This document shows, piece after piece, positions 1 to 6,227 of a stretch of DNA of 13,697 bases (position 1 is the first letter of the stretch; each line of letters opens with the position of its first letter). Source of the DNA: Ignavibacteriota bacterium (GTDB lineage: Bacteria > Bacteroidota > Ignavibacteria > Palsa-1295); the NCBI GenBank assembly GCA_025357895.1, contig JANYLL010000010.1, positions 1-13,697 on the forward strand. The letters run 5' to 3'. The translations under genes and the position numbers were made by a program. Under the pieces are notes generated by a model, which was not told the origin of the DNA, ran no database searches, and worked only from the letters and a program-made list of their open reading frames with translations.

Positions 1-30
1 CGCAGAATTTCTTCTGCGTTTTTTTATTTT
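1..30 (+). terminator. Rho-independent terminator, possibly bidirectional
   Basis: A 7-bp perfect stem (CGCAGAA / TTCTGCG, positions 1-7 and 12-18) with a TTTC loop is followed by seven T residues and a further T-rich run to about 30. This is a classic intrinsic terminator for a plus-strand gene ending left of the window; the stem may extend beyond the edge. The minus-strand gene ending at 44 runs into the same hairpin, so it may stop transcription from both sides. Confidence 0.8.
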
Positions 31-43
31 TATAATGTAATTC

Positions 44-733
44 TTAGTGTGTCTTTCCGAGCGGCGCAAGGAGATACGAAAATCCGATCTGAATCGTATG
101 GATCGGGCTTTTGGTTATGGGAGTTGTTGTTTGTCCCGGCGTTAAGAATCCGAAATTAAATGCGTCGCTTACATTCCATGACGCATTGATGAGAAGAAAA
201 AGTGCTCCGGTTTCATTTTCAAAGATTGGTAGCATTGCGCCGATTCGAATATCAACCAGTGTATTAATGGAATATTTTCTTAGAGAGCGTTCTGAGGTTA
301 CGCCGTTTCCCTGATTATATTTAAAAGAAGCGCTAGACGGAAGTCCGATCGTCACTCCGAGCAAAAACTGCTTAAATTTAATACTTGGCTGAATAGAAAT
401 GTAATTTAGTGTATAATCTATATTTGGTTCGGTTACATTCTGCTGCTTAAAATACATGCCGCGAGATTCATAGCCAATTCCTAAAGCGAGTCCCCAATAC
501 GGATGAAAAGAATATATTCCCATTGCCTGAATTAAATAGGCAGGAAAGTGAATATCCGTCTTGGATCCATCAGGAACTGTGCCATTAAAGATCGAAGCAC
601 CCAGAGTGCCGCCTGCACCGAATTCGATATGTTTATATGCCATCGTATCAGCTTCCTGAGCAGATGATCTCTGTGCAAAGATGAAACCCAATGCCACAAG
701 CAATAGTACAAAGGAAAATTTTGATAATCGCAT
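44..733 (-). CDS. PorT-like outer-membrane beta-barrel protein
   Basis: A 229-residue protein with an N-terminal signal peptide (basic MRLSK, a hydrophobic run to about residue 20, then a likely cleavage after SSA before Q). The rest shows alternating polar/hydrophobic strands rich in Gly and aromatic residues (for example GLALGIGYE, YISIQPSIKF, HTIQIGFSYLL), as expected for a small outer-membrane barrel of the PorT/OMP_b-brl_2 type common in Bacteroidota. Substrate or role cannot be read from the sequence. I chose the ATG at 733, which places the basic n-region correctly; an upstream in-frame ATG at 790 would add 19 residues that are hydrophobic and unlike a signal n-region. The gene lies 67 nt downstream of dapF on the same strand, and a TAnnTTTG element at 778-785 could give it its own promoter. 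Confidence 0.75.
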   Translation of the reverse strand: MRLSKFSFVLLLVALGFIFAQRSSAQEADTMAYKHIEFGAGGTLGASIFNGTVPDGSKTDIHFPAYLIQAMGIYSFHPYWGLALGIGYESRGMYFKQQNVTEPNIDYTLNYISIQPSIKFKQFLLGVTIGLPSSASFKYNQGNGVTSERSLRKYSINTLVDIRIGAMLPIFENETGALFLLINASWNVSDAFNFGFLTPGQTTTPITKSPIHTIQIGFSYLLAPLGKTH

Positions 734-777
734 GATCTTATTGTTGAATGTGTGAAATATAATGAATAAAGCGAATA

Positions 778-785
778 CAAATATA
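778..785 (-). promoter_or_regulatory. Possible Bacteroidota-type -7 promoter element
   Basis: On the minus strand the sequence reads TATATTTG, an exact match to the TAnnTTTG -7 consensus of Bacteroidota primary-sigma promoters. It sits 45 nt upstream of the barrel gene's ATG, in the dapF/barrel gap. No convincing TTTG -33 element is visible at the expected spacing, so the call rests on one short motif. Confidence 0.3.
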
Positions 786-800
786 AGCAAAAAAAAACCA

Positions 801-1742
801 TCAGTCTTCGAGAGTGAGGATTCCGCTTTTGCCCCGAATGGCGCTTCCTTGTAAAGAAAGATTACTTACGTGACCATTTTGTGCGATGTTAAAATTTACT
901 TTGACGAATTCTCCGCTCTGTGTTTTCAAACGAATTGGTAAGGTGCGGATTTTTTTTAAACCATAAGCAGCGATGGCTGTGCTCATGCATCCCGTTCCGC
1001 AAGCAAGTGTTTCGCCTTCGACGCCGCGTTCGTATGTTCGGATTCGTATATATTCGCCTTCGTTATCACTCATGATCTGCGCAAAGTTTGCATTCACTCC
1101 AAGCGGCTCGAAATCTTTATGATTACGAATTGCCTGACCGTATTTATTTATTTCGAAATCTTCGAGTGTTCGATCTTTTAATTGTTCTACTTCATCAAAA
1201 AATATCACACCATGCTGTGAACCAAGATCAACATAACTACAATCAACCAGATCGGCTCCAACAGATAGCTTGAATTTCAGCTTGATCTTTTTAGGATCAT
1301 TATAATAAACTTTTAAGTGTCCGGTGGGACGGGTTTCCATTGGGACGGACTTTAGTCCGTCTTTCTCCTCTGACGGACTAAGAGTCCGTCCCGCTGGAGA
1401 AACTTGCTCCGCGCGAACAAGCTCTCCGAGCACTTCAAAATTTGTATCTGGCGATGTAATCACTCCGAAATCCACAGCAGCCTGAACGGCACAGCGAGCA
1501 CCATTGCCGCAAAGTGCTCCGAAGCTTCCATCCGGATTATAAAAATTCATCATGAATGGCGCCCGCGGGCTGCGTGCTATAACGATCAAGCCGTCCGAAC
1601 CGATAGGACCTTTGCGGTTTGCAACAGTTTGCGCCAATGCCTTCAGTTTTACTTTACCAAAAACAGTTGGGTTATTGAATGCGTCAATGATAACAAATAC
1701 GTTACCTGCGCCGGAATACATCGTAAATGGAATTTGGGGCAT
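801..1742 (-). CDS. dapF: Diaminopimelate epimerase
   Basis: This enzyme converts LL- to meso-diaminopimelate, the last step before lysine and a peptidoglycan cross-linking residue; it is cytosolic and cofactor-free. Both catalytic-cysteine signatures are present: LCGNGARC (Cys78) and ERGVEGETLACGTG (Cys248), with GVNANFAQI between them. The N-terminus SGAGNVFVIID has Val where most family members have Asp (GNDF). The protein is 313 residues, against about 274 in E. coli. Much of the excess is a poorly conserved insert at about residues 113-142, of which residues 117-134 are encoded by a GC-rich palindromic repeat read in frame (1342-1392). The insert falls between the two catalytic halves, so the enzyme is probably active. 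The start at 1742 gives the normal family N-terminus; Met8 would cut into the first strand. It is likely transcribed with the barrel gene downstream. Confidence 0.95.
   Translation of the reverse strand: MPQIPFTMYSGAGNVFVIIDAFNNPTVFGKVKLKALAQTVANRKGPIGSDGLIVIARSPRAPFMMNFYNPDGSFGALCGNGARCAVQAAVDFGVITSPDTNFEVLGELVRAEQVSPAGRTLSPSEEKDGLKSVPMETRPTGHLKVYYNDPKKIKLKFKLSVGADLVDCSYVDLGSQHGVIFFDEVEQLKDRTLEDFEINKYGQAIRNHKDFEPLGVNANFAQIMSDNEGEYIRIRTYERGVEGETLACGTGCMSTAIAAYGLKKIRTLPIRLKTQSGEFVKVNFNIAQNGHVSNLSLQGSAIRGKSGILTLED
1325..1392. repeat. Nested palindromic repeat inside dapF
   Basis: Two hairpins stand side by side: GACGGACT (1344-1351) pairs with AGTCCGTC (1354-1361), and GACGGACT (1372-1379) pairs with AGTCCGTC (1383-1390). 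The whole unit 1342-1392 is also one large inverted repeat. Its 20- and 21-nt arms begin GGGACGGACT and end AGTCCGTCCC, differ by one inserted base, and flank a pyrimidine-rich 10-nt spacer. A partial extra copy (TGGGACGG) lies at 1325-1332. The element is much more GC-rich than its surroundings and is translated in frame as residues 117-134 of DapF. It looks like a short interspersed palindromic element rather than native coding sequence. Confidence 0.85.
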
Positions 1743-1786
1743 GATTACTAAACATCAAGTGAAGAGCTTAGGATTCTACCATGCTA

Positions 1787-1794
1787 TATTTTTG
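1787..1794 (+). promoter_or_regulatory. Possible Bacteroidota-type -7 promoter element
   Basis: TATTTTTG matches TAnnTTTG exactly. Initiation about 7 nt downstream would give a leader of roughly 27 nt before the ATG at 1828, which supports that start for the Coq4-like gene over the ATG at 1741. No clear -33 TTTG is visible. Confidence 0.3.
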
Positions 1795-1827
1795 TTTTGT
1801 GCAGTTCAATCACGTAACAGTAACGTA

Positions 1828-2082
1828 ATGTTGGGTTATAGTAACGAACTCACTCTCGCTGAAGGATTATCGCAATATCTTTCGATATATAAATTAGGCG
1901 ATGGAGGATACACGGATAAGTGGTTCAAGTTAAAATTATTTTGGAAGTTCGGAATTTCTCTTCCGAATATTTCCAACCGCGTTGCTGCCGTGAAATTTCA
2001 TGACCTCCATCATGTCCTCACTGAATACAGTACCGGTTTTCGAGGTGAAGCAGAGATCGGTGCATGGGAGAGAGAAAAATGA
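1828..2082 (+). CDS. Truncated Coq4-like protein
   Basis: An 84-residue protein whose second half carries an exact HDxxHx11E motif (H58, D59, H62, E74; HDLHHVLTEYSTGFRGE). This is the zinc-binding signature of the Coq4 family, best known for ubiquinone biosynthesis. The N-terminal part (TLAEGLSQYL, GDGGYTDKW, PNISNRVAAVKF) also fits the bacterial Coq4-like proteins I recall. Those continue well past the GE[AI]E.xAWE segment with a hydrophobic C-terminal region, whereas this gene stops four codons after Ala-Trp (GAWEREK). It is therefore either a C-terminally truncated remnant or an unusually short member. An in-frame ATG at 1741, overlapping the dapF start codon, would add 29 residues without family resemblance. 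The stop overlaps the next start as ATGA, so the two genes are probably translationally coupled. Family assignment is by motif and memory, not by search. Confidence 0.55.
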   Translation: MLGYSNELTLAEGLSQYLSIYKLGDGGYTDKWFKLKLFWKFGISLPNISNRVAAVKFHDLHHVLTEYSTGFRGEAEIGAWEREK

Positions 2083-2282
2083 CTATCAAAGAATGGGTTC
2101 AAAGACACCAAAAAGTTTTATCAAGATTAAACGCTCAGAGGAATGCAGCAAAAGCAGAAGCAAATCAATTGGATAATGACTTCGTAAACTCTTCTGATAA
2201 CGAAGTCAGCATACATTATGGTCCTGATAAACTTCCGATACGATTAGAAGAAAAAGAGCGTGTGCGCGAATTACTTTTGTAA
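2079..2282 (+). CDS. Small hydrophilic protein of unknown function
   Basis: I do not recognise this 67-residue protein. It is strongly charged. Its first half (about residues 3-32, with QRHQKVLSRLNAQRNAAKAE) looks like one long amphipathic helix, followed by an acidic linker and a C-terminal helix rich in Glu/Arg (RLEEKERVRELLL). No signal peptide, membrane segment or Cys pair is present. The ATG at 2079 is preceded by GGGAGAG at good spacing, and its ATGA overlaps the stop of the Coq4-like gene, which argues that it is a real, coupled gene; an ATG at 2064 in the same frame would sit in front of that ribosome-binding site. It could be a partner of the Coq4-like protein or a chance product of the event that truncated it. 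Confidence 0.55.
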   Translation: MTIKEWVQRHQKVLSRLNAQRNAAKAEANQLDNDFVNSSDNEVSIHYGPDKLPIRLEEKERVRELLL

Positions 2283-2388
2283 TGAAAATAAATAGCTTAC
2301 AGGGAGGCTTTTGAGAGTTTCGTTCTTTGACATCTTTTATCAATAACCGGACTTTTTTATACTAACAAATTTGTTTGATGCGCAGAAC

Positions 2389-3273
2389 ATGAGCATCTTA
2401 TCTATATTCAAAGGCGAAAAGCCAAAACCGTTATGGCGTTTCAAGACGCAGGCGCCATCGGTTATCATCTGGAAACTGCTGATCTCGCCGGATGGCATCT
2501 TAGCAGGTGAGGAGCGCGATACAGAATCGAAGACGGCTTCGCTTTTTTCACTTGATGTAGCAAGCGGTAAAGTGCTATGGCGCGATGTCGTGATAGATGA
2601 GGCTTGGTGGTTCAACTCGGAACGGGCAACTTCGGATAATATTTTTATTCAGAAATTCCGCAAGCCCGATATGCCGGAGCCAAAAGGGATCATTGCGTTG
2701 GATATTTATTCCGGCAAACTTCGCTGGGAGCAGCCCGATGTTTCGATGCTCTTCGAGCATGACGGCAAGGTTTATGCTCAGCGTGAAGCTCTCGGCAGGA
2801 AGGAGTTCTTTGCGATCGATAGTATTTCCGGCGAAGTGCTTGAAGCGTATGGCTCGGAGCGAGATAATATTTTAGCGATGCAATCGACGGTCGTTGATGC
2901 CGACCTTCATTCGGTTTATTCAATGCCGATCACGCCTGACGATGAAATTTTTTCTTCGATAGGGAATGTCTTAACTGATATATTGGATGTTAATGAACTG
3001 CGCGGCACAATTGATTTTGCAGAGTACGGAAAGTATATTATCTTTTCCTATCATGAACGGATCGCAAATGATCCGCAAGCATTGCTTGGCAATCTTCTTC
3101 GTAATCATCTGAAAATTCTGGATACGGAAAAAGGCGAGATCATCTATAGCGATGAGCCGAATGCCGAAACGCCGTATCCTGTACCGGAAAATTTCTTCAT
3201 TCATCGCGGAGTTTTAATTTATGTTAAAGAGAAACGGGAGATCGTGGGCGTGGCACTTGTCGATAGTCGATAG
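2389..3273 (+). CDS. DUF4905-like beta-propeller-type protein
   Basis: A 294-residue cytoplasmic-looking protein without a signal peptide. It contains at least three PQQ/WD-like blade turns: ASGKVLW (about 59-64), YSGKLRW (about 108-113) and ISGEVLE (about 147-152), each preceded by a strand such as LFSLDV or IIALDI. The pattern IIWKLLISPDG, EERDTESKTASLF, EAWWF and PEPKGIIALD matches what I remember of DUF4905, a Bacteroidota-associated family of unknown function. The ATG at 2389 is preferred over an in-frame TTG at 2371; no strong ribosome-binding site is visible before either. The stop codon lies inside a 7-bp tandem repeat, and the 3' end overlaps the following lipoprotein gene by 53 nt. 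No reaction can be assigned. Confidence 0.7.
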   Translation: MSILSIFKGEKPKPLWRFKTQAPSVIIWKLLISPDGILAGEERDTESKTASLFSLDVASGKVLWRDVVIDEAWWFNSERATSDNIFIQKFRKPDMPEPKGIIALDIYSGKLRWEQPDVSMLFEHDGKVYAQREALGRKEFFAIDSISGEVLEAYGSERDNILAMQSTVVDADLHSVYSMPITPDDEIFSSIGNVLTDILDVNELRGTIDFAEYGKYIIFSYHERIANDPQALLGNLLRNHLKILDTEKGEIIYSDEPNAETPYPVPENFFIHRGVLIYVKEKREIVGVALVDSR

Positions 3274-3730
3274 TCGATGGCTGGTTATCATGCTACTATG
3301 TCTGGCTCTTGCCGGCTGTGATCGTGGTGCTTCAGAGCAAGTTCAGGCAGCTGAGAAATTTGCCGATGCCGTGGTGCGTAATGATGCCGGAGCAAGGGAT
3401 TCAATGATCGCAACGAGGATTTTCAAAAAATATTTTGTTAATCCGTATGTAGCAAGCGATTATATCGGTTGGATGCGAAGCATCTATGATATGCATAACA
3501 GGAAATTCTTCTCAACATCCCGCGCCGATGTTGATCGCGATCTTAAAGAAGAACTTCAGGGCGGCTTACTCTATGATGACGAGATCGAGGAAACCGGGAT
3601 GGTGCGGGTCAAATCTCCGAACGAAGGAGAGCAATCGGCATTCTTTTGGATGGTAAAGCAAAAAGGGCATCACTGGGCAGTTGCAATTATTACTAAAGGT
3701 GAGGCGGCAGTAAATTTTAAGCAACATTAA
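3221..3730 (+). CDS. Putative lipoprotein of unknown function
   Basis: A 169-residue protein with a lipobox LALAGC (Cys33) after a hydrophobic stretch (WLVIMLLCLALAG), so it is probably lipidated and anchored in the envelope. The mature part (about 137 residues) begins with charged helices (QVQAAEKFADAVVRND) and ends with strand-like segments (SAFFWMVKQ, HHWAVAIIT); an NTF2-like fold is possible but not demonstrated. The ATG at 3221 has GGAG nine bases upstream, giving a long 20-residue n-region and a 53-nt overlap with the previous gene. A TTG at 3257 would give a more ordinary signal peptide, while the ATG at 3290 leaves no basic n-region. The overlap contains the 7-bp tandem repeat. LolA, encoded in the same gene run, would be the expected carrier if this protein goes to the outer membrane. 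Confidence 0.7.
   Translation: MLKRNGRSWAWHLSIVDSRWLVIMLLCLALAGCDRGASEQVQAAEKFADAVVRNDAGARDSMIATRIFKKYFVNPYVASDYIGWMRSIYDMHNRKFFSTSRADVDRDLKEELQGGLLYDDEIEETGMVRVKSPNEGEQSAFFWMVKQKGHHWAVAIITKGEAAVNFKQH
3259..3279 (+). repeat. Heptamer tandem repeat at a gene junction
   Basis: GTCGATA occurs twice, followed by GTCGATG, giving three near-perfect 7-bp units in a row. The array holds the stop codon of the DUF4905-like gene and lies inside the signal-peptide-coding region of the lipoprotein gene. Because 7 is not a multiple of 3, any change in unit number alters the reading frame of both genes. Confidence 0.8.
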
Positions 3731-3733
3731 ACT

Positions 3734-4192
3734 ATGTTAGAAGCAGGCGATAAGGCTCCGGATTTTTCCGGAATAGATGAGAATGGGAAGAAGATATCGT
3801 TGAAAGATCTCAAAGGTTCGAAAGTTGTTCTGTATTTTTATCCTAAGGATAACACAACAGGCTGCACAGCCGAAGCGTGTGATTTCCGCGATTCATATTC
3901 GCGGCTGAAAAAGAATGGTGTTGTTCTGCTTGGTATTAGTCCCGATTCGGAGAAATCGCATCAGAATTTCAAAACGAAATACGATCTGCCATTTCCGCTG
4001 ATAGCCGATACGGAGAAGGTGATAGCCAATGCCTATGAGGTCTGGCAGGAGAAATCAATGTATGGCAGGAAATATATGGGCATCGTTCGTTCGACTTTTG
4101 TCATCGATGAAACAGGAAAACTGATGGCAGTATTTCCGAAGGTGAAAGTCAAAGGTCACGTGGATGAAGTCTTACAAGCATTAGCCGGATAA
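3734..4192 (+). CDS. bcp: Bcp/PrxQ-type thiol peroxidase
   Basis: A 152-residue atypical 2-Cys peroxiredoxin that reduces hydrogen peroxide and organic hydroperoxides using thioredoxin-like donors in the cytosol. The active-site segment YPKDNTTGCTAEACDFRD contains the peroxidatic Cys44 (TTGCT) and a resolving Cys49 five residues later, the PrxQ/Bcp arrangement. The N-terminal GDKAPDF and the later ISPDSEKSHQNFKTKYDLPF and RSTFVID blocks are all in place, and the length is normal. It starts 3 nt after the lipoprotein gene and ends 4 nt before the SRPBCC gene, so it belongs to the same operon. No truncation or missing residue is seen. Confidence 0.95.
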   Translation: MLEAGDKAPDFSGIDENGKKISLKDLKGSKVVLYFYPKDNTTGCTAEACDFRDSYSRLKKNGVVLLGISPDSEKSHQNFKTKYDLPFPLIADTEKVIANAYEVWQEKSMYGRKYMGIVRSTFVIDETGKLMAVFPKVKVKGHVDEVLQALAG

Positions 4193-4196
4193 ACGA

Positions 4197-4691
4197 ATGA
4201 CGATCATCGAAAGCAGCATTGCAATTGAAGCGCCGATCGAAGCAGTATTCGATTTTCATACCGATACGAAAAATCTTGGTTTGATTTCGCCGCCATGGAT
4301 GAAATCAAAGCTCATTCGTCAATCCGGAGAAGGCAAGGGGAAGATCATTGAAATGCAAGTAACGCAGTATAATATATTCCCAAGTCATTGGATCGTACGT
4401 ATCGAAGAATTTGAGAGACCATTTCGCTTGACCGATCTCGTACTTTCCGGTCCGATGAAATTTTTCAAACATACAAGAACTTTCAGCCAACCCTGTGCTT
4501 CGCTGACGGAATTGAAAGATCATCTGGAATATGAAGTGCCTTTCGGAATTATCGGAAAGATCGCAGATACGATTTCTATAAAGAAGATGGTGGAGCAAAT
4601 GTTTGAATACCGTCATAAAAAAACGAAAGAGATATTAGAAGAACGGTTTTATATTGCTGAAGTGCCTGTTGAAGATGCCGGAAGAATTTAA
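4197..4691 (+). CDS. SRPBCC-family ligand-binding protein
   Basis: A 164-residue soluble protein with the START/Bet v1-like SRPBCC pattern. It opens with a strand and IEAPIEAVFDFHTDTKNLG (about residues 9-27), continues through alternating strands (KIIEMQVTQ, HWIVRIEEF, FRLTDLVLSGP, FKHTRTF), then a strand leading to PFGIIGKIAD and a long C-terminal helix with MFEYRHKKTKEIL. The fold binds hydrophobic ligands in a deep cavity, but the ligand here cannot be predicted. The spacing of 4 nt after bcp and a 17-nt overlap with the downstream acetyltransferase gene suggest cotranscription and coupled translation. It is shorter than polyketide cyclases with extra domains and looks like a single-domain protein. 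Confidence 0.8.
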   Translation: MTIIESSIAIEAPIEAVFDFHTDTKNLGLISPPWMKSKLIRQSGEGKGKIIEMQVTQYNIFPSHWIVRIEEFERPFRLTDLVLSGPMKFFKHTRTFSQPCASLTELKDHLEYEVPFGIIGKIADTISIKKMVEQMFEYRHKKTKEILEERFYIAEVPVEDAGRI

Positions 4692-5307
4692 ACCTGTTGA
4701 TCCGCTTCCGAGTCAAATTGAATCGCCTCGGCTCATACTTCGCCAGTTCGAGATGCGCGATGCCCAGGAATTTTATTTATTGGAACAGCGAAGCCTGCAG
4801 GTCCATCTTGCTCCCTATAGTCCCGTCAAACCGATCCCTGCTAACGACACTGAAGGAATACGTGCCATGCGTGAAATGCTGCGCACCACGATCGAGCGGT
4901 GGGAAGACGGCTTAGATCATCGTTTCGTAATAATTTTGAAAGAGACAGGGGCGATGATCGGGCAGATAGGGATAACGAATATTATTCGGAATGTTGCACA
5001 ATCGGCATTCATCGGATATTGGATAGGCAATGAATATCTGAACTGCGGCTATGCGACGGAAGCCTTAGTTTCGACGTTACACTATAGCTTTGAGTTTGCA
5101 AAGCTGCATCGCATATCGCTTTGGATCGCCCCGGATAACATACCAAGTTTACGCATGGCAGAAAAGTTAAAATTACGCTTCGAAGGTACGGCATTACGGG
5201 CTTTGCAACTTGGAGGCAAGTGGCAGGATACCAATATTTATGCCATCACCAGTGAAGAATGGAATGAAAGAAAAAATGAAATTTATAAATTTTTACATCG
5301 GTCATAG
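4675..5307 (+). CDS. GNAT-family N-acetyltransferase (RimJ/RimL type)
   Basis: A 210-residue acetyl-CoA-dependent acetyltransferase. The family opening ESPRLILRQFEMRDAQEFY is at about residues 16-34, followed by MIGQIGI (about 94-100), then IGYWIGNEYLNCGYATEAL, which is the acetyl-CoA pyrophosphate loop (about 113-131), and RISLWIAPDNIPSLRMAEKL, the C-terminal motif. This matches the RimJ/RimL group that acetylates ribosomal-protein N-termini, but relatives modify many other amines, so the substrate is open. The loop reads LNCGYA rather than the usual R/QxxGxG/A, a mild departure. The ATG at 4675 lies inside the preceding gene (17-nt overlap); a TTG at 4654 is less likely. The 3' end overlaps the lolA start. 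Confidence 0.88.
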   Translation: MPEEFKPVDPLPSQIESPRLILRQFEMRDAQEFYLLEQRSLQVHLAPYSPVKPIPANDTEGIRAMREMLRTTIERWEDGLDHRFVIILKETGAMIGQIGITNIIRNVAQSAFIGYWIGNEYLNCGYATEALVSTLHYSFEFAKLHRISLWIAPDNIPSLRMAEKLKLRFEGTALRALQLGGKWQDTNIYAITSEEWNERKNEIYKFLHRS

Positions 5308-5917
5308 TTTAATAGTGTTCTTCGCTTTTATTCTTTTTCCGTTAGCAGTTTCTGCTCAGACTGCAGATGAGATGGCGAAGGAATTAGAAAATCTCTATAG
5401 TCGCGGCGAAGGAACGGCTCTTTCCTTTACTCTTGATGGTGAAAAGAATTCTTTAACGTTTGCCAATGGCTCTGCAAAATTTCGAATTGAGAATCCGACC
5501 GATCTTATCATAAGCGACGGCACAACGATCTTGCATTACACAAAATCAAAAAAAGAGGTAGTGATCGATAAAGCTGAGAGCAAAGGCGGTTCGCTCTCGA
5601 ATGTTCAAGAGCTTATTAAATTTTCCTTGAATTACTCTTCCGTTCTAACGAAGAAGAAAAATATGTATGAGCTTGAGTTAACTCCTTCAAAAAATATTTC
5701 GAAGATATTAGAAAGTATAGGCGGAATATCACTATTAAAATTCAGATTTACAAAATTATCAAAATCCGGAATTGCAATAAATAAGATAACGGCACGTTCA
5801 TTAAAAGGAGATATTGCAGTCGGAAATATAAAGATAAAAAGCGTAAAGAAATTAGATAGATCTTTATTTACGTTTGCAGCTCCGGCAGGTGCGAAGACTA
5901 TTGATCTTAGAGATTAA
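5276..5917 (+). CDS. lolA: LolA-like outer-membrane lipoprotein carrier
   Basis: A 213-residue periplasmic protein. LolA accepts lipoproteins from the inner-membrane LolCDE complex and carries them across the periplasm. A signal peptide is clear (MKF, then a hydrophobic core to FPLAVSA, cleavage before Gln28). The mature part starts with an amphipathic helix (TADEMAKELENLYSR), followed by strands (ALSFTLDG, SLTFANGSAKFRIENP, DLIISDGTTILHYTKSKKEVVID) matching the LolA/LppX half-barrel. Similarity is by pattern, and the C-terminus is divergent. The start at 5276 gives a compact signal; an ATG at 5264 in the same frame (MKEKMKF) is an equal rival and has GAAG upstream. The gene begins inside the acetyltransferase gene and ends one nucleotide before the ferredoxin gene. 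The lipoprotein gene further up the same run is a natural client. Confidence 0.8.
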   Translation: MKFINFYIGHSLIVFFAFILFPLAVSAQTADEMAKELENLYSRGEGTALSFTLDGEKNSLTFANGSAKFRIENPTDLIISDGTTILHYTKSKKEVVIDKAESKGGSLSNVQELIKFSLNYSSVLTKKKNMYELELTPSKNISKILESIGGISLLKFRFTKLSKSGIAINKITARSLKGDIAVGNIKIKSVKKLDRSLFTFAAPAGAKTIDLRD

Positions 5918-5918
5918 G

Positions 5919-6227
5919 ATGCCTCACTTTACTCATCATATTTTTATCTGCGAAAATATCCGTCCCGATGACGATCCTCGTGGATGCTGCGGTTCGAAAG
6001 GATCATCTGAGATTAGGGCAAAATTTAAGGAGGAGATAAAGAAGCGAGCATTAAAAGGAGTCATCCGTGTAAATCAATCGGGATGCCTCGATCAATGTGC
6101 AAAAGGACCGGCTATTGTTGTTTATCCTGAAGGAGTTTGGTATGGCGGAGTGAGTATAAATGATGTTGCAGAGATCATGGATTCTCATATCGAAGGCGGC
6201 AAGCCTGTAGAGCGATTAATTATTTAG
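5919..6227 (+). CDS. Thioredoxin-like [2Fe-2S] ferredoxin
   Basis: A 102-residue ferredoxin of the thioredoxin-fold class (Aquifex Fd4 type, also the NuoE C-domain fold). Cluster ligands are visible as Cys11 (FICEN), Cys24 (PRGCCGSKG), Cys56 and Cys60 (GCLDQCAKGP), with 13- and 4-residue spacings as in that family; Cys23 is an adjacent spare. The C-terminal YPEGVWYGGVSINDVAEI closes the fold. Such proteins carry single electrons, but the partner is unknown. The ATG at 5919 follows the lolA stop with one base between. The gene is convergent with rfaE2 and their ends overlap by 8 nt, with no terminator between them. Confidence 0.92.
   Translation: MPHFTHHIFICENIRPDDDPRGCCGSKGSSEIRAKFKEEIKKRALKGVIRVNQSGCLDQCAKGPAIVVYPEGVWYGGVSINDVAEIMDSHIEGGKPVERLII

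Noticed and set aside
801..1742. dapF as a pseudogene broken by repeat insertion
   Set aside because: The reading frame is open throughout and both catalytic cysteine motifs and the C-terminus are intact.
1404..1751. Plus-strand open frames opposite dapF (also 1088-1273 and the 1552-1740 extension of the Coq4-like frame)
   Set aside because: They lie antisense to a clearly recognised DapF, have no family motifs, and the Coq4-like similarity begins only after 1828.
2327..2363. A TTGACA and a TATACT upstream of the DUF4905-like gene as a sigma70 promoter
   Set aside because: The spacing is about 25 nt instead of 16-18, and the E. coli consensus is not expected in a Bacteroidota-like host.
3259..3279. 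Heptamer array as a CRISPR or minisatellite locus
   Set aside because: Only three 7-bp units without spacers, located inside coding sequence.
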